Positions 35,014 to 43,449 of a DNA stretch of 64,000 nt are shown one piece after another. A model generated the notes under the pieces. It saw nothing but the letters and a program-made list of their open reading frames with translations, was not told the origin of the DNA and did no database searches. Made by a program: the position numbers and the translations under genes. Every line of letters begins with the position of its first letter. Position 1 is the stretch's first letter. This DNA comes from JACVRM01 sp963839815 (GTDB taxonomy: Bacteria; Actinomycetota; Thermoleophilia; Gaiellales; Gaiellaceae), in contig CAWIWF010000008.1 in NCBI GenBank assembly GCA_963839815.1, positions 1 to 64,000 of the forward strand, in the 5' to 3' direction.

Positions 35014-36014
35014 GTGGACGTCGAGGCGCTCGAGCGCGATGCGCGCGCGGCCATCGATGCCGCGGCGTCGAGCGACGAGCTGGACGAGGCGCGTGTCCGC
35101 TACCTCGGGCGCAAGAGCGAGCTGAAGCTCGCGCTGCGCCAGGTGCGTGACCGCGAGAGCGGCATGGCGCTCAACCAGGTTCGCGAGCGGCTCGAGGCGG
35201 CCGTCGAGGCACGGGCCGCCGCCCTCGAGCAGGACGCCCGCGCCGCCGTCGCGGCCGCCGCGACGGCGGGCTTCGACCCGACCCTGCCGGGCGAGGGCGC
35301 ACCCGGGGCTCGCTCCACCTGATCACCCAGCTCCGCCGCCGCATCGAGGACGTCTTCCTCGGCCTCGGCTACGAGGTCTACGACGGGCACGAGGTCGAGA
35401 CCGTCTGGCACAACTTCGACGCGCTCAACCAGCCGGAGGCCCATCCGTCCCGGGACCCGCAGGACACGTTCTACGTTGACGACGGCACGCTGCTCCGCAC
35501 CCACACGTCGCCGTCCCAGATCCGGGCGATGCTCGAGAAGCAGCCGCCCGTCTACCTCGTCTCGCTCGGGCGGGTGTACCGCCGGGACGCGATCGACGCG
35601 ACGCACACCCCGATCTTCCATCAGGTGGAGGCGCTCGCGGTCGACCGCGGCATCACGCTCGCCGACCTTCGCGGCACGGTGGAGCACTTCGCGAGCGCGG
35701 TCTTCGGCGGCCGCCGCGAGATCCGCATGCGCACGAGCTTCTTCCCCTTCACCGAGCCCTCGGTCGAGTTCGACATGACCTGCTACCTGTGCGACGGAAC
35801 CGGCTGCTCCCTCTGCAAGGCGTCTGGCTGGATCGAGATGGGCGGCGCCGGCGTGGTCGACCCGAACGTCTTCGAGGCGGTCGGCTACGACCCGGAGGAG
35901 TGGCAGGGCTTCGCCTTCGGTCTCGGCATCGACCGGATCGCGTTCGCCCGTCACGGCATCCCTGACCTGCGGCTGTTCTGGGAGAACGACATCCGCTTCC
36001 TGGGGCAGTTCTGA
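35014..36014 (+). CDS. pheS: Phenylalanyl-tRNA synthetase alpha chain, frameshifted
   Basis: PheS catalyses phenylalanylation of tRNA-Phe with PheT. The N-terminal coiled arm (DVEALERDARAAIDAAAS ... RYLGRKSELKLALRQV) is intact up to DPTLPGEGAP near 35300. The frame there reads into TGA (35320-35322), while the family continuation (SLHLITQLRRRIEDVFLGLG ... HNFDALNQPEAHPSRD) follows in another frame to 36014. Adding one C in GCACCCGGGG restores GEGAPRGSLHL. The second half has the class II core (TSPSQIRAML, FHQVEALAVDRGI, FEAVGYDP, GLGIDRIAFARHGIPDLR). Corrected length is about 333 residues, normal. The GTG at 35014 matches the usual start; an ATG at 34966 is possible. In an essential gene the lesion is most likely a sequence error. 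Confidence 0.9.
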
Positions 36015-36138
36015 TGCGAGCCACGACGCAGCGGCTCGCGCGACTTCGTGGCTGCCAGCCTCTTGCTCGAACGTGCCGCCGAAGCGCCACGTCATCCCAG
36101 GTGGGGCGCGGTGGGCTGCTGCAGGGGAGGGTCGGCGC

Positions 36139-38397
36139 GTGAAGGTCCCCGTCTCCTGGCTGCGCGAATACGTCGCGTTCGACCTGCCGCTCGCCGAGCT
36201 GGCGCGCCGGCTCGTCTTCGCGAGTTGCGAGGTCACTCGCATCGTCGAGCGCGGCGTGACCGATCTGGACGGCAACCAGGGGCTGTTCCGCGTCGCGCGG
36301 GTCCTCGAGGCCGGCAAGCACCCGAATGCCGACCGGCTTCAGCTCTGCCAGGTGGACGTCGGCGAGGACGAGCCGCGCCAGATCGTCTGCGGCGCGTGGA
36401 ACTTCGGCGCCGGGGCCACCGTCGCCGTGGCGCTTCCCGGTGCGCTCCTGCCCGGTGCCGACGAGCCGCTCGGCGAGGCCAAGCTCCGGGGCGAGCGATC
36501 CCGCGGGATGATCCTGTCCGAGCGGGAGCTCGACCTCGGTGCCGACCACGCCGGGATCATGGTGCTGGCGGGCGACCACGAGCCGGGCACGCCGCTCGCG
36601 GAAGTCCTACCGCTCCGCGAGACCGTGCTCGAGATCGAGACGATCTTCAACCGGCCCGACCTGACGGGGATCTACGGCATCGCGCGAGAGGTGGCCGCGG
36701 TCGCCGGCGGCGAGCTCAGGCCGCTGCCCGGGCTCGCGCCGGGACTGGCGCCCGGCGACGAGCCGGTGGACGTGCGCGTCGAGGACGTCGAGGGCTGCCC
36801 CCGCTACCTCGGCCGTGTCCTGCGCGGCGCCGCCGTCGGCGACTCGCCACCCTGGCTCCGCGCCCGGCTGCACCTGGCCGGCATGCGCCCGATTTCCAAC
36901 GTTGTCGACGTCACGAACTACGTCATGCTCGCAACCGGCAGCCCGCTGCACGCCTTCGACCTCGCCCGGCTCCGCGACGGGCGGATCGTCGTCCGCCGCG
37001 CCCGCGCAGGCGAGGAGCTGCGGACGCTCGACGGCGAGCACCGCCGCCTCGAGGCCTCGGATCTGGTCATCGCAGACGCCTCCGAGCCGGTTGCGATCGC
37101 CGGGATCATGGGCGGCGAGCAGAGCGAGGTGCGTGCCGAGACCTCCGACCTGCTGCTCGAGGCAGCCTGCTTCGACGCCGTCACGGTCCTGCGCACGTCG
37201 CGCCGCCTGCGCCTGCGCAGCGAGTCCTCGACCCGCTGGGAGAAGGGGGTCGACCCGTACGCAGCCGAGGCCGCAGCCGACTACGCCACCCAGCTCCTCG
37301 TCGAGCTCGCGGGGGCGCGCTGGACGGGCGCGACCGATGTGCACGAGGGCCTGCCCGCGCGGCCGGTCGTCCAGCTCCGCCCCGAGCTCGCCGACCGGCT
37401 CTCCGGGATGTCCTTCCCGGAGGACGAGCAGCGCGAGACGCTCGGGCGCATCGGCTTCGACGTCGGCGATGGCGGCACCGTCACCGTGCCGACCTGGCGC
37501 GCGCTCGACGTCACACGTTCCGTCGACCTCGTCGAGGAGGTCGTCCGCTTCCGCATGGAGGAGGTGCCGGCGACGCTGCCCGAGCGGCAGGCCATGTTCG
37601 GCCAGCTAACACGCGAGCAGCGGCTGCGGCGCCTGGTCGAGGACGTGCTGGTGGGCGCCGGCTACCACGAGGCCTACACGTGGAGCTTCGTGCCTGCGGG
37701 CGACGGCAGGATCGAGCTTCCGGAGCCGCTGTCGAGCGAGCTGGCCGCTCTGCGCCCGGACCTCCGGCACGGGCTGCTCGAGTCCGCACGCCGGAACGCG
37801 AACGCCGGCGTCGAGCGCATCGCGCTCTTCGAGCTCGCGCATGTCTATCTGCCCTCGGGCGACGAGCTGCCGAACGAGCCGTGGCACGTGGCGGGCATCA
37901 CCGCGGGTGGCTTCTTCCGGGCCAAGGGAGCTGTCGAGGCGCTATACGGCGCGTTGCACCTACCGGTCGAGCTCGAGCGCGGCGAGGGCCGGAGCGCCCG
38001 TCTCGCCGAGGGGATCGTCGAGGAGCTCGACGACGGCTGGGGCTACTGGGAGCTCGACCTCGATGCGCTGTTCGCGCGCGCTGTCGACCTGCCGCTCTAC
38101 GAGGACGTGATCACGTTCCCGGCCGTCAAGCAGGACCTGGCCTTCGTCGTCGACGAGGGCGTCACTGCGGGCGAGCTCGTGGCCGCAGCGAGGGAGGCCG
38201 CCGGGCCGGAGCTGCGCGAGCTGCGTCCCTTCGACGTCTATCGCGGCCCCCAGGTCGGCGCAGGGCGGAAGTCGATCGCGTTCGCGGCGCTCTTCCAGTC
38301 GCCGGCCCGCACGCTGTCGGACGAAGACGCCGCGGCGCTGCGCGGTCGCATCGTGGCGGCGCTCGCCGAGCGCTTTCGCGCGGAGCTGCGCGCCTGA
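36139..38397 (+). CDS. pheT: Phenylalanyl-tRNA synthetase beta chain
   Basis: A 752-residue PheT: N-terminal KVPVSWLREYVAFDLPLAEL, tRNA-binding OB domain (about 45-150), B3/B4 editing domain with NVVDVTNYVMLATGSPLHAFD and IAGIMGG, B5 domain, the catalytic-like domain, and the C-terminal anticodon-binding FDX-ACB domain (EDVITFPAVKQDLAFVVDE to the end). Forms the (alpha-beta)2 enzyme. GTG at 36139 has GGGGAGGG 9 nt upstream. The 124-nt gap after pheS holds an AGCCACGA/TCGTGGCT inverted repeat (36017-36053). Confidence 0.96.
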   Translation: MKVPVSWLREYVAFDLPLAELARRLVFASCEVTRIVERGVTDLDGNQGLFRVARVLEAGKHPNADRLQLCQVDVGEDEPRQIVCGAWNFGAGATVAVALPGALLPGADEPLGEAKLRGERSRGMILSERELDLGADHAGIMVLAGDHEPGTPLAEVLPLRETVLEIETIFNRPDLTGIYGIAREVAAVAGGELRPLPGLAPGLAPGDEPVDVRVEDVEGCPRYLGRVLRGAAVGDSPPWLRARLHLAGMRPISNVVDVTNYVMLATGSPLHAFDLARLRDGRIVVRRARAGEELRTLDGEHRRLEASDLVIADASEPVAIAGIMGGEQSEVRAETSDLLLEAACFDAVTVLRTSRRLRLRSESSTRWEKGVDPYAAEAAADYATQLLVELAGARWTGATDVHEGLPARPVVQLRPELADRLSGMSFPEDEQRETLGRIGFDVGDGGTVTVPTWRALDVTRSVDLVEEVVRFRMEEVPATLPERQAMFGQLTREQRLRRLVEDVLVGAGYHEAYTWSFVPAGDGRIELPEPLSSELAALRPDLRHGLLESARRNANAGVERIALFELAHVYLPSGDELPNEPWHVAGITAGGFFRAKGAVEALYGALHLPVELERGEGRSARLAEGIVEELDDGWGYWELDLDALFARAVDLPLYEDVITFPAVKQDLAFVVDEGVTAGELVAAAREAAGPELRELRPFDVYRGPQVGAGRKSIAFAALFQSPARTLSDEDAAALRGRIVAALAERFRAELRA

Positions 38398-38426
38398 GAT
38401 CGCTGGCGCCCGGCGCCGAATTGCGC

Positions 38427-38432
38427 TATAGA
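38427..38432 (+). promoter_or_regulatory. -10-like box (TATAGA)
   Basis: TATAGA lies 8 nt upstream of the ATG at 38441, in the gap after pheT. Confidence 0.4.
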
Positions 38433-38440
38433 GGACGGGG

Positions 38441-39088
38441 ATGCGCAGGGTCGGGCTGCTGCTCGTACTCGGCGTCGGCGCTATCGCGGCCGTGCCACTC
38501 GGGTACGGCGCGGGCGGCACGCTGACCGGCGTCGTGGGGCCGGGCTTCACCATCTCGCTGCGCGGCGACAGCGGCGGCGTCACCCGCCTCGACCCCGGCG
38601 CGTACACCGTCGAGGTCAAGGACCTGGCGGCGGATCACAGCTTCCACCTCCGCGGGCCGGGCGGTGTCGACGAGACGACGGGCGTCGAGGAGATCGAGGA
38701 CGCGACCTGGGAGGTCATGCTCGCGGTCGGCACCTACACGTTCTTCTGCGACGTGCACCCGACCTCGATGCGCAAGACCTTCCGCGTGGGTGCGGCAGCG
38801 CCCGCCCAGCCGAAGCTGTACGGCACGGTCGGCCCGGGCCGGACGATCAAGCTCGGCACCAAGGCGGGGGCAAAGAGCGCCCGCGTCAAGGCGGGCAGCT
38901 ACTCGGTCGTCGTCTCCGACCGCTCCAGGACCGAGAGCTTCCACCTGGTCGGGCCCGGCGTGAACCGCAGGACCGGCAAGGCGTTCCGGGGCACCGCCAC
39001 CTGGAAGCTGACGCTCCGCAAGGGCGCGGTCTACCGCTACTTCTCGGACGCTCGCCCGACGCTCAAGGGCACGCTCAGGGCGACCTGA
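38441..39088 (+). CDS. Secreted tandem cupredoxin-like protein
   Basis: A 215-residue exported protein (signal MRRVGLLLVLGVGAIAAVPLG) with two plastocyanin-like domains. Domain 1 (about 28-117) has a full type-1 copper set: His in DHSFHLRGPG (H69), C103, H106 and M110 in FFCDVHPTSM. Domain 2 (about 127-215) repeats the same layout (ESFHLVGPG, YFSDARPTLKG). There Cys is Ser (S202), His is Arg (R205) and Met is lost, so only the first site can bind copper. Likely an extracytoplasmic electron carrier or copper binder. Its 3' end overlaps the convergent YihY gene by 14 bp. Confidence 0.82.
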   Translation: MRRVGLLLVLGVGAIAAVPLGYGAGGTLTGVVGPGFTISLRGDSGGVTRLDPGAYTVEVKDLAADHSFHLRGPGGVDETTGVEEIEDATWEVMLAVGTYTFFCDVHPTSMRKTFRVGAAAPAQPKLYGTVGPGRTIKLGTKAGAKSARVKAGSYSVVVSDRSRTESFHLVGPGVNRRTGKAFRGTATWKLTLRKGAVYRYFSDARPTLKGTLRAT

Positions 39089-40022
39089 GCCGCCGGGACG
39101 GGTCGATCAGCCCGGCGTCCGGCCCGCCGGCGGCCCTGATCGCGGCCTGGCGGTCGAGCTCGGCGTTCAGCTCGGCGCCGTAGAGCAGCGCGAACGCCGA
39201 GTAGTTGAGCCAGAGCAGCAGCACGATGCCGCCGGCGAGGGAGCCGTAGGTCTCGTTGTACGAGCCGGCGGAGCTCGTGTAGAGGGCGAAGAGGGACGAG
39301 AGCACCAGCCAGCCGACGGCGCCGACGACCGAGCCGGGGGAGACCCACTTCCAGTTGCGCTGTCGCACGTCGGGGGCCAGGTAGTACGCGAACGCGAAGA
39401 AGAAGAGGATCGTCACGAACGCGATCGGCCAGCGGACGATCGTCCAGATGACGTCGAACACGCCGCCGAGCTCGGCCTTCTCGGCGATCGCCTCGCCCAG
39501 GGGGCCGCCGAAGACGATCAGGACGAAGACGCCGGCGGTGACGATGCCGGTGACGACGACCAGCACGATCGCGGTCAGCCGCACCTGCCAGAACGGGCGC
39601 GTCTCCTGGCGGTCGTAGGCGCGGTTGATCGCCTTGATCACCGAGCCCATCGCGCCGCTGGCCGCCCAGACCGCAAGCGACGTGCCGACCAGCACGGCGA
39701 CGGCCGAGCCGCCGGTTCCCTGCGAGTTCTCCTCCGCCAGCTCGATCGCGTCGATGACGGCGCCCGGCGCGACCGTGCCGAGGAAGGTGCGGAGCTCGTC
39801 GAAGGCGCCGAGCAGCCCGAGCAGCCCGACGAAGACGACGAGCGACGGGATGAAGGCGAGCAGCGAGCTGAACGCGATCTGCTGCGAGAGCCCCATGCAG
39901 TCGTCGGCGAGGAAGCCCTTGCCGCTGCGCTTGGCCGCGTCGAGCCAGTCGCGCCTCGTCAGCCGCTGGGGGCCGGAGGGTGCGACGCCGCCGCTCTGGG
40001 GGTCAGTCTTCGCGGTCGACAA
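39075..40022 (-). CDS. YihY/BrkB family inner-membrane protein
   Basis: A 315-residue, six-helix protein: LSQQIAFSSLLAFIPSLVVFVGLLG, then SAVAVLVGTSLAVWAASGAM, the INRAYDRQETRPFWQVRL loop, and SLAGGIVLLLWLNYSAFALLYGAELNAEL, all diagnostic of YihY (formerly annotated as RNase BN). Role in envelope or transport uncertain. Last gene of a five-gene operon, overlapping the DUF3618 gene by 20 nt. Confidence 0.92.
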   Translation of the reverse strand: MSTAKTDPQSGGVAPSGPQRLTRRDWLDAAKRSGKGFLADDCMGLSQQIAFSSLLAFIPSLVVFVGLLGLLGAFDELRTFLGTVAPGAVIDAIELAEENSQGTGGSAVAVLVGTSLAVWAASGAMGSVIKAINRAYDRQETRPFWQVRLTAIVLVVVTGIVTAGVFVLIVFGGPLGEAIAEKAELGGVFDVIWTIVRWPIAFVTILFFFAFAYYLAPDVRQRNWKWVSPGSVVGAVGWLVLSSLFALYTSSAGSYNETYGSLAGGIVLLLWLNYSAFALLYGAELNAELDRQAAIRAAGGPDAGLIDPSRRLRSP

Positions 40023-40290
40023 CGACGAAGCGGCCGAAGCGGGCCATCGTCGAGCCCTCGCGGCCGCGGCGGAACATCAGGCGGACGGTCGCCCCGATGC
40101 CGCCCGCGAGGACGAAGCCCGCGGCCAGGGCGGCCCCCGCCGCGACCGGGAGGTTCGCCCGGAGCTTGCCGCCGACGTCGGTCGCCTCGCCCAGACCGGT
40201 GCGAAGGTCCTCGACGGCGCGCGACAGCTCGGCGCGCTCGACCTGGATCTGCTGGCGGATGTCCTCGGCTGAGCGGGAGTTCTGTGCCAT
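40003..40290 (-). CDS. DUF3618-type small membrane protein
   Basis: A 95-residue protein: an N-terminal amphipathic segment (NSRSAEDIRQQIQVERAELSRAVEDLRTGLG) typical of DUF3618, then one helix (PVAAGAALAAGFVLAGGIGATV) and a basic tail. The ATG overlaps the previous stop as TGATG. Confidence 0.75.
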   Translation of the reverse strand: MAQNSRSAEDIRQQIQVERAELSRAVEDLRTGLGEATDVGGKLRANLPVAAGAALAAGFVLAGGIGATVRLMFRRGREGSTMARFGRFVVVDRED

Positions 40291-40700
40291 CAACTCTTCA
40301 GCGCCTCGGTGGTCTGCTTCGCCTCGTGGATCGCCTGCTCGGGCACCGGCGAGCCTCCGCGCTTGAACGAGCGCAGCGCGAGCCAGCCGAGGATGCCGAC
40401 GAGCGTGACGAGGAACGCGGTGACGACCAGGAGTGCGAGCCAGACCGGCATGAACGTCGCGAGCGCAGCGGCGATCGTGGCGAACGCGAACCCGACCGCG
40501 TAGAGACCCACCAGCGCAGCGCCGGCACCGAAGCCGGCGCCCTTGCCGATCGCTGCCGCCTTGCGCTTCAGCTCGAACTGCGCGAGCTCGAGCTCGAGCC
40601 GGGCGAGCGAGCTGGCGCGCTCGGCGACCTGCTTCGCCGCCGCGCCGACGCCGTTCGATTGGCCGACGCTCTCGGCAGTCTCAGTCTCGGGGGTGTGCAT
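40290..40700 (-). CDS. Putative actinobacterial holin-X / phage-holin-family protein
   Basis: A 136-residue protein with an N-terminal helical segment (AAKQVAERASSLARLELELAQFELKRKAAAIGKGAG) and two adjacent helices (ALVGLYAVGFAFATIAAALATF, WLALLVVTAFLVTLVGILGWLA). This matches the chromosomal holin-like family, which usually lies beside DUF3618 genes and is not part of a phage. Confidence 0.75.
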   Translation of the reverse strand: MHTPETETAESVGQSNGVGAAAKQVAERASSLARLELELAQFELKRKAAAIGKGAGFGAGAALVGLYAVGFAFATIAAALATFMPVWLALLVVTAFLVTLVGILGWLALRSFKRGGSPVPEQAIHEAKQTTEALKS

Positions 40701-41049
40701 GACCTCTCCAGTCGACGACCTTCGCCACGGCGATGCCGACGGCGAAGGCGAGTCCAACGACGAGGAACGGGCTTGGCCCGCCGGCCGCCTTCGTGGGCTT
40801 TCCGGCCGGGCGGGCGCCGAGCTGCGGGCCCGACGGGGCGACCACGCCCGCACCCGGCTTCTGGTTCCTGGGCGCGTCGCCCCTGATGCGCGCGACCATG
40901 AGGCTCGGCTTCAGCTTGCGCAAAAAGGCAGCGTCGTCGGCGAGCTCCTCGGCGATCTTCGCCTGCGGGCCGCCCTTGGCCGCGAAGTCGTTGGCGAGCG
41001 CCTGCAGCTTGTCCGCCGCGCGTTCGACGAGCAGGTCGGCCTTCGTCAT
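40681..41049 (-). CDS. Hypothetical protein with C-terminal membrane helix
   Basis: A 122-residue protein: helical, charged first half (TKADLLVERAADKLQALAND, AEELADDAAFLRKLKPSLM), a Pro/Gly linker and one C-terminal helix (SPFLVVGLAFAVGIAVAKVV). I do not recognise the family. ATG at 41049 overlaps the upstream stop (ATGA); its own 3' end overlaps the holin-like gene by 20 nt. Confidence 0.7.
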   Translation of the reverse strand: MTKADLLVERAADKLQALANDFAAKGGPQAKIAEELADDAAFLRKLKPSLMVARIRGDAPRNQKPGAGVVAPSGPQLGARPAGKPTKAAGGPSPFLVVGLAFAVGIAVAKVVDWRGHAHPRD

Positions 41050-41174
41050 CGCTTGGCCGGCGGCTCTTCGCCCGTCGCGATGCGCCAGATGCCCGAGGCG
41101 GCCCGGCGCGCGGCCAGTGTCGCAGCCGCCGCCAGCGACGCGTACAGGCCGGTCCACATGAACTTGCGCAGCAT
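41046..41174 (-). CDS. Small DUF4235-like membrane protein
   Basis: Only 42 residues: MLRKFMWTGLYASLAAAATL, then AARRAASGIWRIATGEEPPAK. The pattern matches the short DUF4235 proteins of actinobacteria. First gene of the envelope operon. Start taken at the ATG at 41174; upstream in-frame codons look non-coding. Confidence 0.65.
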   Translation of the reverse strand: MLRKFMWTGLYASLAAAATLAARRAASGIWRIATGEEPPAKR

Positions 41175-41281
41175 CGCGTCAAGCGTACCGCGCTGGCGAC
41201 GGGTCGAAACGCTCCCTGTCGCCCGGGCAGGCAGCATCAGGACTCCCTGAGGCATGTTTCACGTGCCCGGCGCGGCTCGCC

Positions 41282-41287
41282 TACGAT
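41282..41287 (+). promoter_or_regulatory. -10-like box (TACGAT), leaderless type
   Basis: TACGAT is 10 nt upstream of the GTG at 41298. Confidence 0.4.
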
Positions 41288-41297
41288 CCTCCGCGCC

Positions 41298-42986
41298 GTG
41301 CACGCCCGCCCGACCGACCGGTTCGTCCGTTACGAGGAGCTGACCGCGCTGCTGCACGGCTGGCGCGACGACCACCCGCGGCTCGTGGGGCTCGAGAGCA
41401 TCGGGACGTCCTACGAGGGGCGCGACATCTGGCTCGTGACGGTCACGAACGCCGACACCGGTCCGGCCGACGAGAAGCCTGCGTTCCTCGTCGAGGCGAA
41501 CATCCACGCGATCGAGGTGACCGGCTGCGCCGCCGCGCTCCACCTCATCGACCGCCTCGTCACCGGCTACGGCGACGATCCCGCCGTCACGCGCGCGCTC
41601 GACACCCGCACCTTCTACGTCGTGCCGCGACTGAACCCCGACGGCGCCGAGCTCGCGCTCGCCGACCGGCCCCGGTTCGTGCGCTCGAGCGTCCGTCCCT
41701 GGCCGCTGGCCGAGGAGCAGGACGGCCTGCGGGCCGAGGACCTCGACGGCGACGGCCGCATCCTGATGATGCGGGTGCCGGACTCGAACGGGTCGTGGAA
41801 GGCACACCCGGAGGAGCCGCGCTTGCTGGTTCGGCGCGAGCCGGACGAGGCGGCGGAGGACGGCGACTTCTACCGGGTGCTGCCCGAGGGTGCGATTCGC
41901 AACTTCGACGGCGTCTCGATCACGCTGGCGCGACCCGTGGAGGGGCTCGATCTCAACCGCAACTTCCCGATGGAGTGGGCCCCCGAGGGCGAGCAGCGCG
42001 GGGCAGGCCCGTATGCGACATCGGAGCCTGAGATTCGCGCGTACGTGCAGGCGGTCACCGACCGGCCCAACATCTGCGGCCACGTCGCCTACCACACCTT
42101 CAGCGGCGTCCATCTGCGGCCCTACTCGGCCCATCCCGACGACCACTTCCCGACCTTCGACCTGCGCGCGTTCGAGCTGCTCGGGGAGGAGGCGACGCGA
42201 CGCACGGGCTACCCCGCGATCTCGGTCTTCCACGAGTTCAAGTACGACCCGAAGTCGTCGATCAAGGGGGCGGTCAACGACTGGTTCTACGACCACCTCG
42301 GCATCTACTCGTGGGTGACGGAGTTCTGGAGCCCGCAGCGGGAGGCGGGGATCGAGGGCTACGGCTACATCGACTGGCTGCGCGACCATCCGGTCGAGGA
42401 CGACCTCAAGCTGCTGCGCTGGAGCGACGAGGCGCTCGGCGGCGCCGGCTACGTCAGCTGGTATCCGTTCGACCATCCGCAGCTCGGCCCCGTCGAGCTT
42501 GGCGGGTGGAACACGTTCTCGTGCTGGGCGAACGTGCCGCTGCACCTGCTCGAGCAGGAGGTCGCGCCGCACACGGACTGGGCGATCTGGCACGCACTGG
42601 TGTCGCCGCGGCTCGAGCTGCACGCGCTCGAGGTGACGGCGGTGGGCGCCGGCGCGTGGGCGATCCGGCTCGTCCTGCACAACACGGGGTGGCTGCCGAC
42701 GAACGTGACGGAGAAGGCGGTGGAGCGGAAGGCGGTGCGGCCGCTCGAGGTCGAGCTGACGCTGCCGGAGGGGGCGACGCTGGCGGCCGGCGACCGCAAG
42801 ACCGAGGCGGGTCAGCTCGCAGGCCGGGTCGACCGGCGGAGCCTGCTCTGGTGGTGGTCCGACGATGCCACGTCGGATCGGACGAAGCTCGAGTGGGTTG
42901 TCGAGGCGCCGGCAGGGGGCACGGTCGAGATCGAGGCGCGCCACCCGCGCGCCGGCGTCGTCCGCGCCACCGCCGAGCTCGGCTAG
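41298..42986 (+). CDS. M14-family zinc carboxypeptidase
   Basis: A 562-residue protein. The M14 catalytic domain (about 10-380) has the zinc motif NIHAIEVTG (H70, E73), LDLNRNFPMEW (substrate Arg), the third ligand His in GHVAYHTFSG near 264, and the catalytic Glu in WVTEFWSP near 340. A C-terminal beta domain (about 440-562) follows. There is no signal peptide, so it is probably cytoplasmic. The zinc motif HAIE differs from the common HxxEW/HGxE form. Confidence 0.87.
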   Translation: MHARPTDRFVRYEELTALLHGWRDDHPRLVGLESIGTSYEGRDIWLVTVTNADTGPADEKPAFLVEANIHAIEVTGCAAALHLIDRLVTGYGDDPAVTRALDTRTFYVVPRLNPDGAELALADRPRFVRSSVRPWPLAEEQDGLRAEDLDGDGRILMMRVPDSNGSWKAHPEEPRLLVRREPDEAAEDGDFYRVLPEGAIRNFDGVSITLARPVEGLDLNRNFPMEWAPEGEQRGAGPYATSEPEIRAYVQAVTDRPNICGHVAYHTFSGVHLRPYSAHPDDHFPTFDLRAFELLGEEATRRTGYPAISVFHEFKYDPKSSIKGAVNDWFYDHLGIYSWVTEFWSPQREAGIEGYGYIDWLRDHPVEDDLKLLRWSDEALGGAGYVSWYPFDHPQLGPVELGGWNTFSCWANVPLHLLEQEVAPHTDWAIWHALVSPRLELHALEVTAVGAGAWAIRLVLHNTGWLPTNVTEKAVERKAVRPLEVELTLPEGATLAAGDRKTEAGQLAGRVDRRSLLWWWSDDATSDRTKLEWVVEAPAGGTVEIEARHPRAGVVRATAELG

Positions 42987-43285
42987 CGAAGGTCGGTGGT
43001 GTCCGCTCGGACTTCCGCCTGGGGCGGTGGCTGCTCGTGCTCGGGTAGCGCGTCGAAGTCCCGCTCGCCGAGATCGAGCTCGACCCGCCCCTCGACGATC
43101 CCGGCGACCCGCTCGGCGGCGACGTACCGGTTCTGCTTCAGCAGTCCGGGCGAGACGACGAGCCCGTTGAAGATGTCCTTGCCCGAGTCGCCGACGACCT
43201 CGGCGATCGAGCCGAGCTCCGAGCCGTCGGCGCCGCGCACCTCCCAGCCGGACTCGATCAGGAGCCAGCTCACCGGATCGGGCAT
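42983..43285 (-). CDS. PRC-barrel-like small protein
   Basis: A 100-residue protein: PVSWLLIESGWEVRGADGSE, then LGSIAEVVGDSGKDIFNGLVV, which matches the PRC-barrel beta fold, then RYVAAERVAGIVEGRVELDL. The family often binds photosynthetic or RNA-processing partners, but in actinobacteria the role is unclear. Its stop shares a CTAG with the stop of the convergent M14 gene. Confidence 0.75.
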   Translation of the reverse strand: MPDPVSWLLIESGWEVRGADGSELGSIAEVVGDSGKDIFNGLVVSPGLLKQNRYVAAERVAGIVEGRVELDLGERDFDALPEHEQPPPQAEVRADTTDLR

Positions 43286-43353
43286 TAGTGGTCCGTCCGG
43301 TGATGCGCCCCCGCCGCCGGCTGCGAAAAGCTCGCCGGGCTCGGACGCAGGGA

Positions 43354-43379
43354 GCCCGCGTACATAACAGTACGTGGGC
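43354..43379. promoter_or_regulatory. Inverted repeat upstream of the PRC-barrel gene
   Basis: GCCCGCGTAC - ATAACA - GTACGTGGGC, 10-bp arms with one G/T position. It lies 69 bp upstream of the PRC-barrel ATG and could be an operator or a terminator of the upstream minus-strand gene. A second pair, CCGCCCGGC/GCCGGGCGG (43391-43444), brackets the next 36 nt. Confidence 0.4.
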
Positions 43380-43449
43380 GACTGAGGACACCGCCCGGCG
43401 AGGCTTTGCAGCAGCCGGAGGTGATGAAGCGCATTGCCGGGCGGGGCAC

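Noticed and set aside
35290..35320. Programmed ribosomal frameshift in pheS
   Set aside because: The site GCA CCC GGG GCT has no slippery heptamer allowing tRNA re-pairing, and PheS is not known to use frameshifting. A one-base deletion is simpler.
40290..40700. Prophage remnant suggested by the holin-like gene
   Set aside because: No other phage genes lie nearby. This holin-like family is chromosomal and sits in an envelope operon with DUF3618 and YihY proteins.
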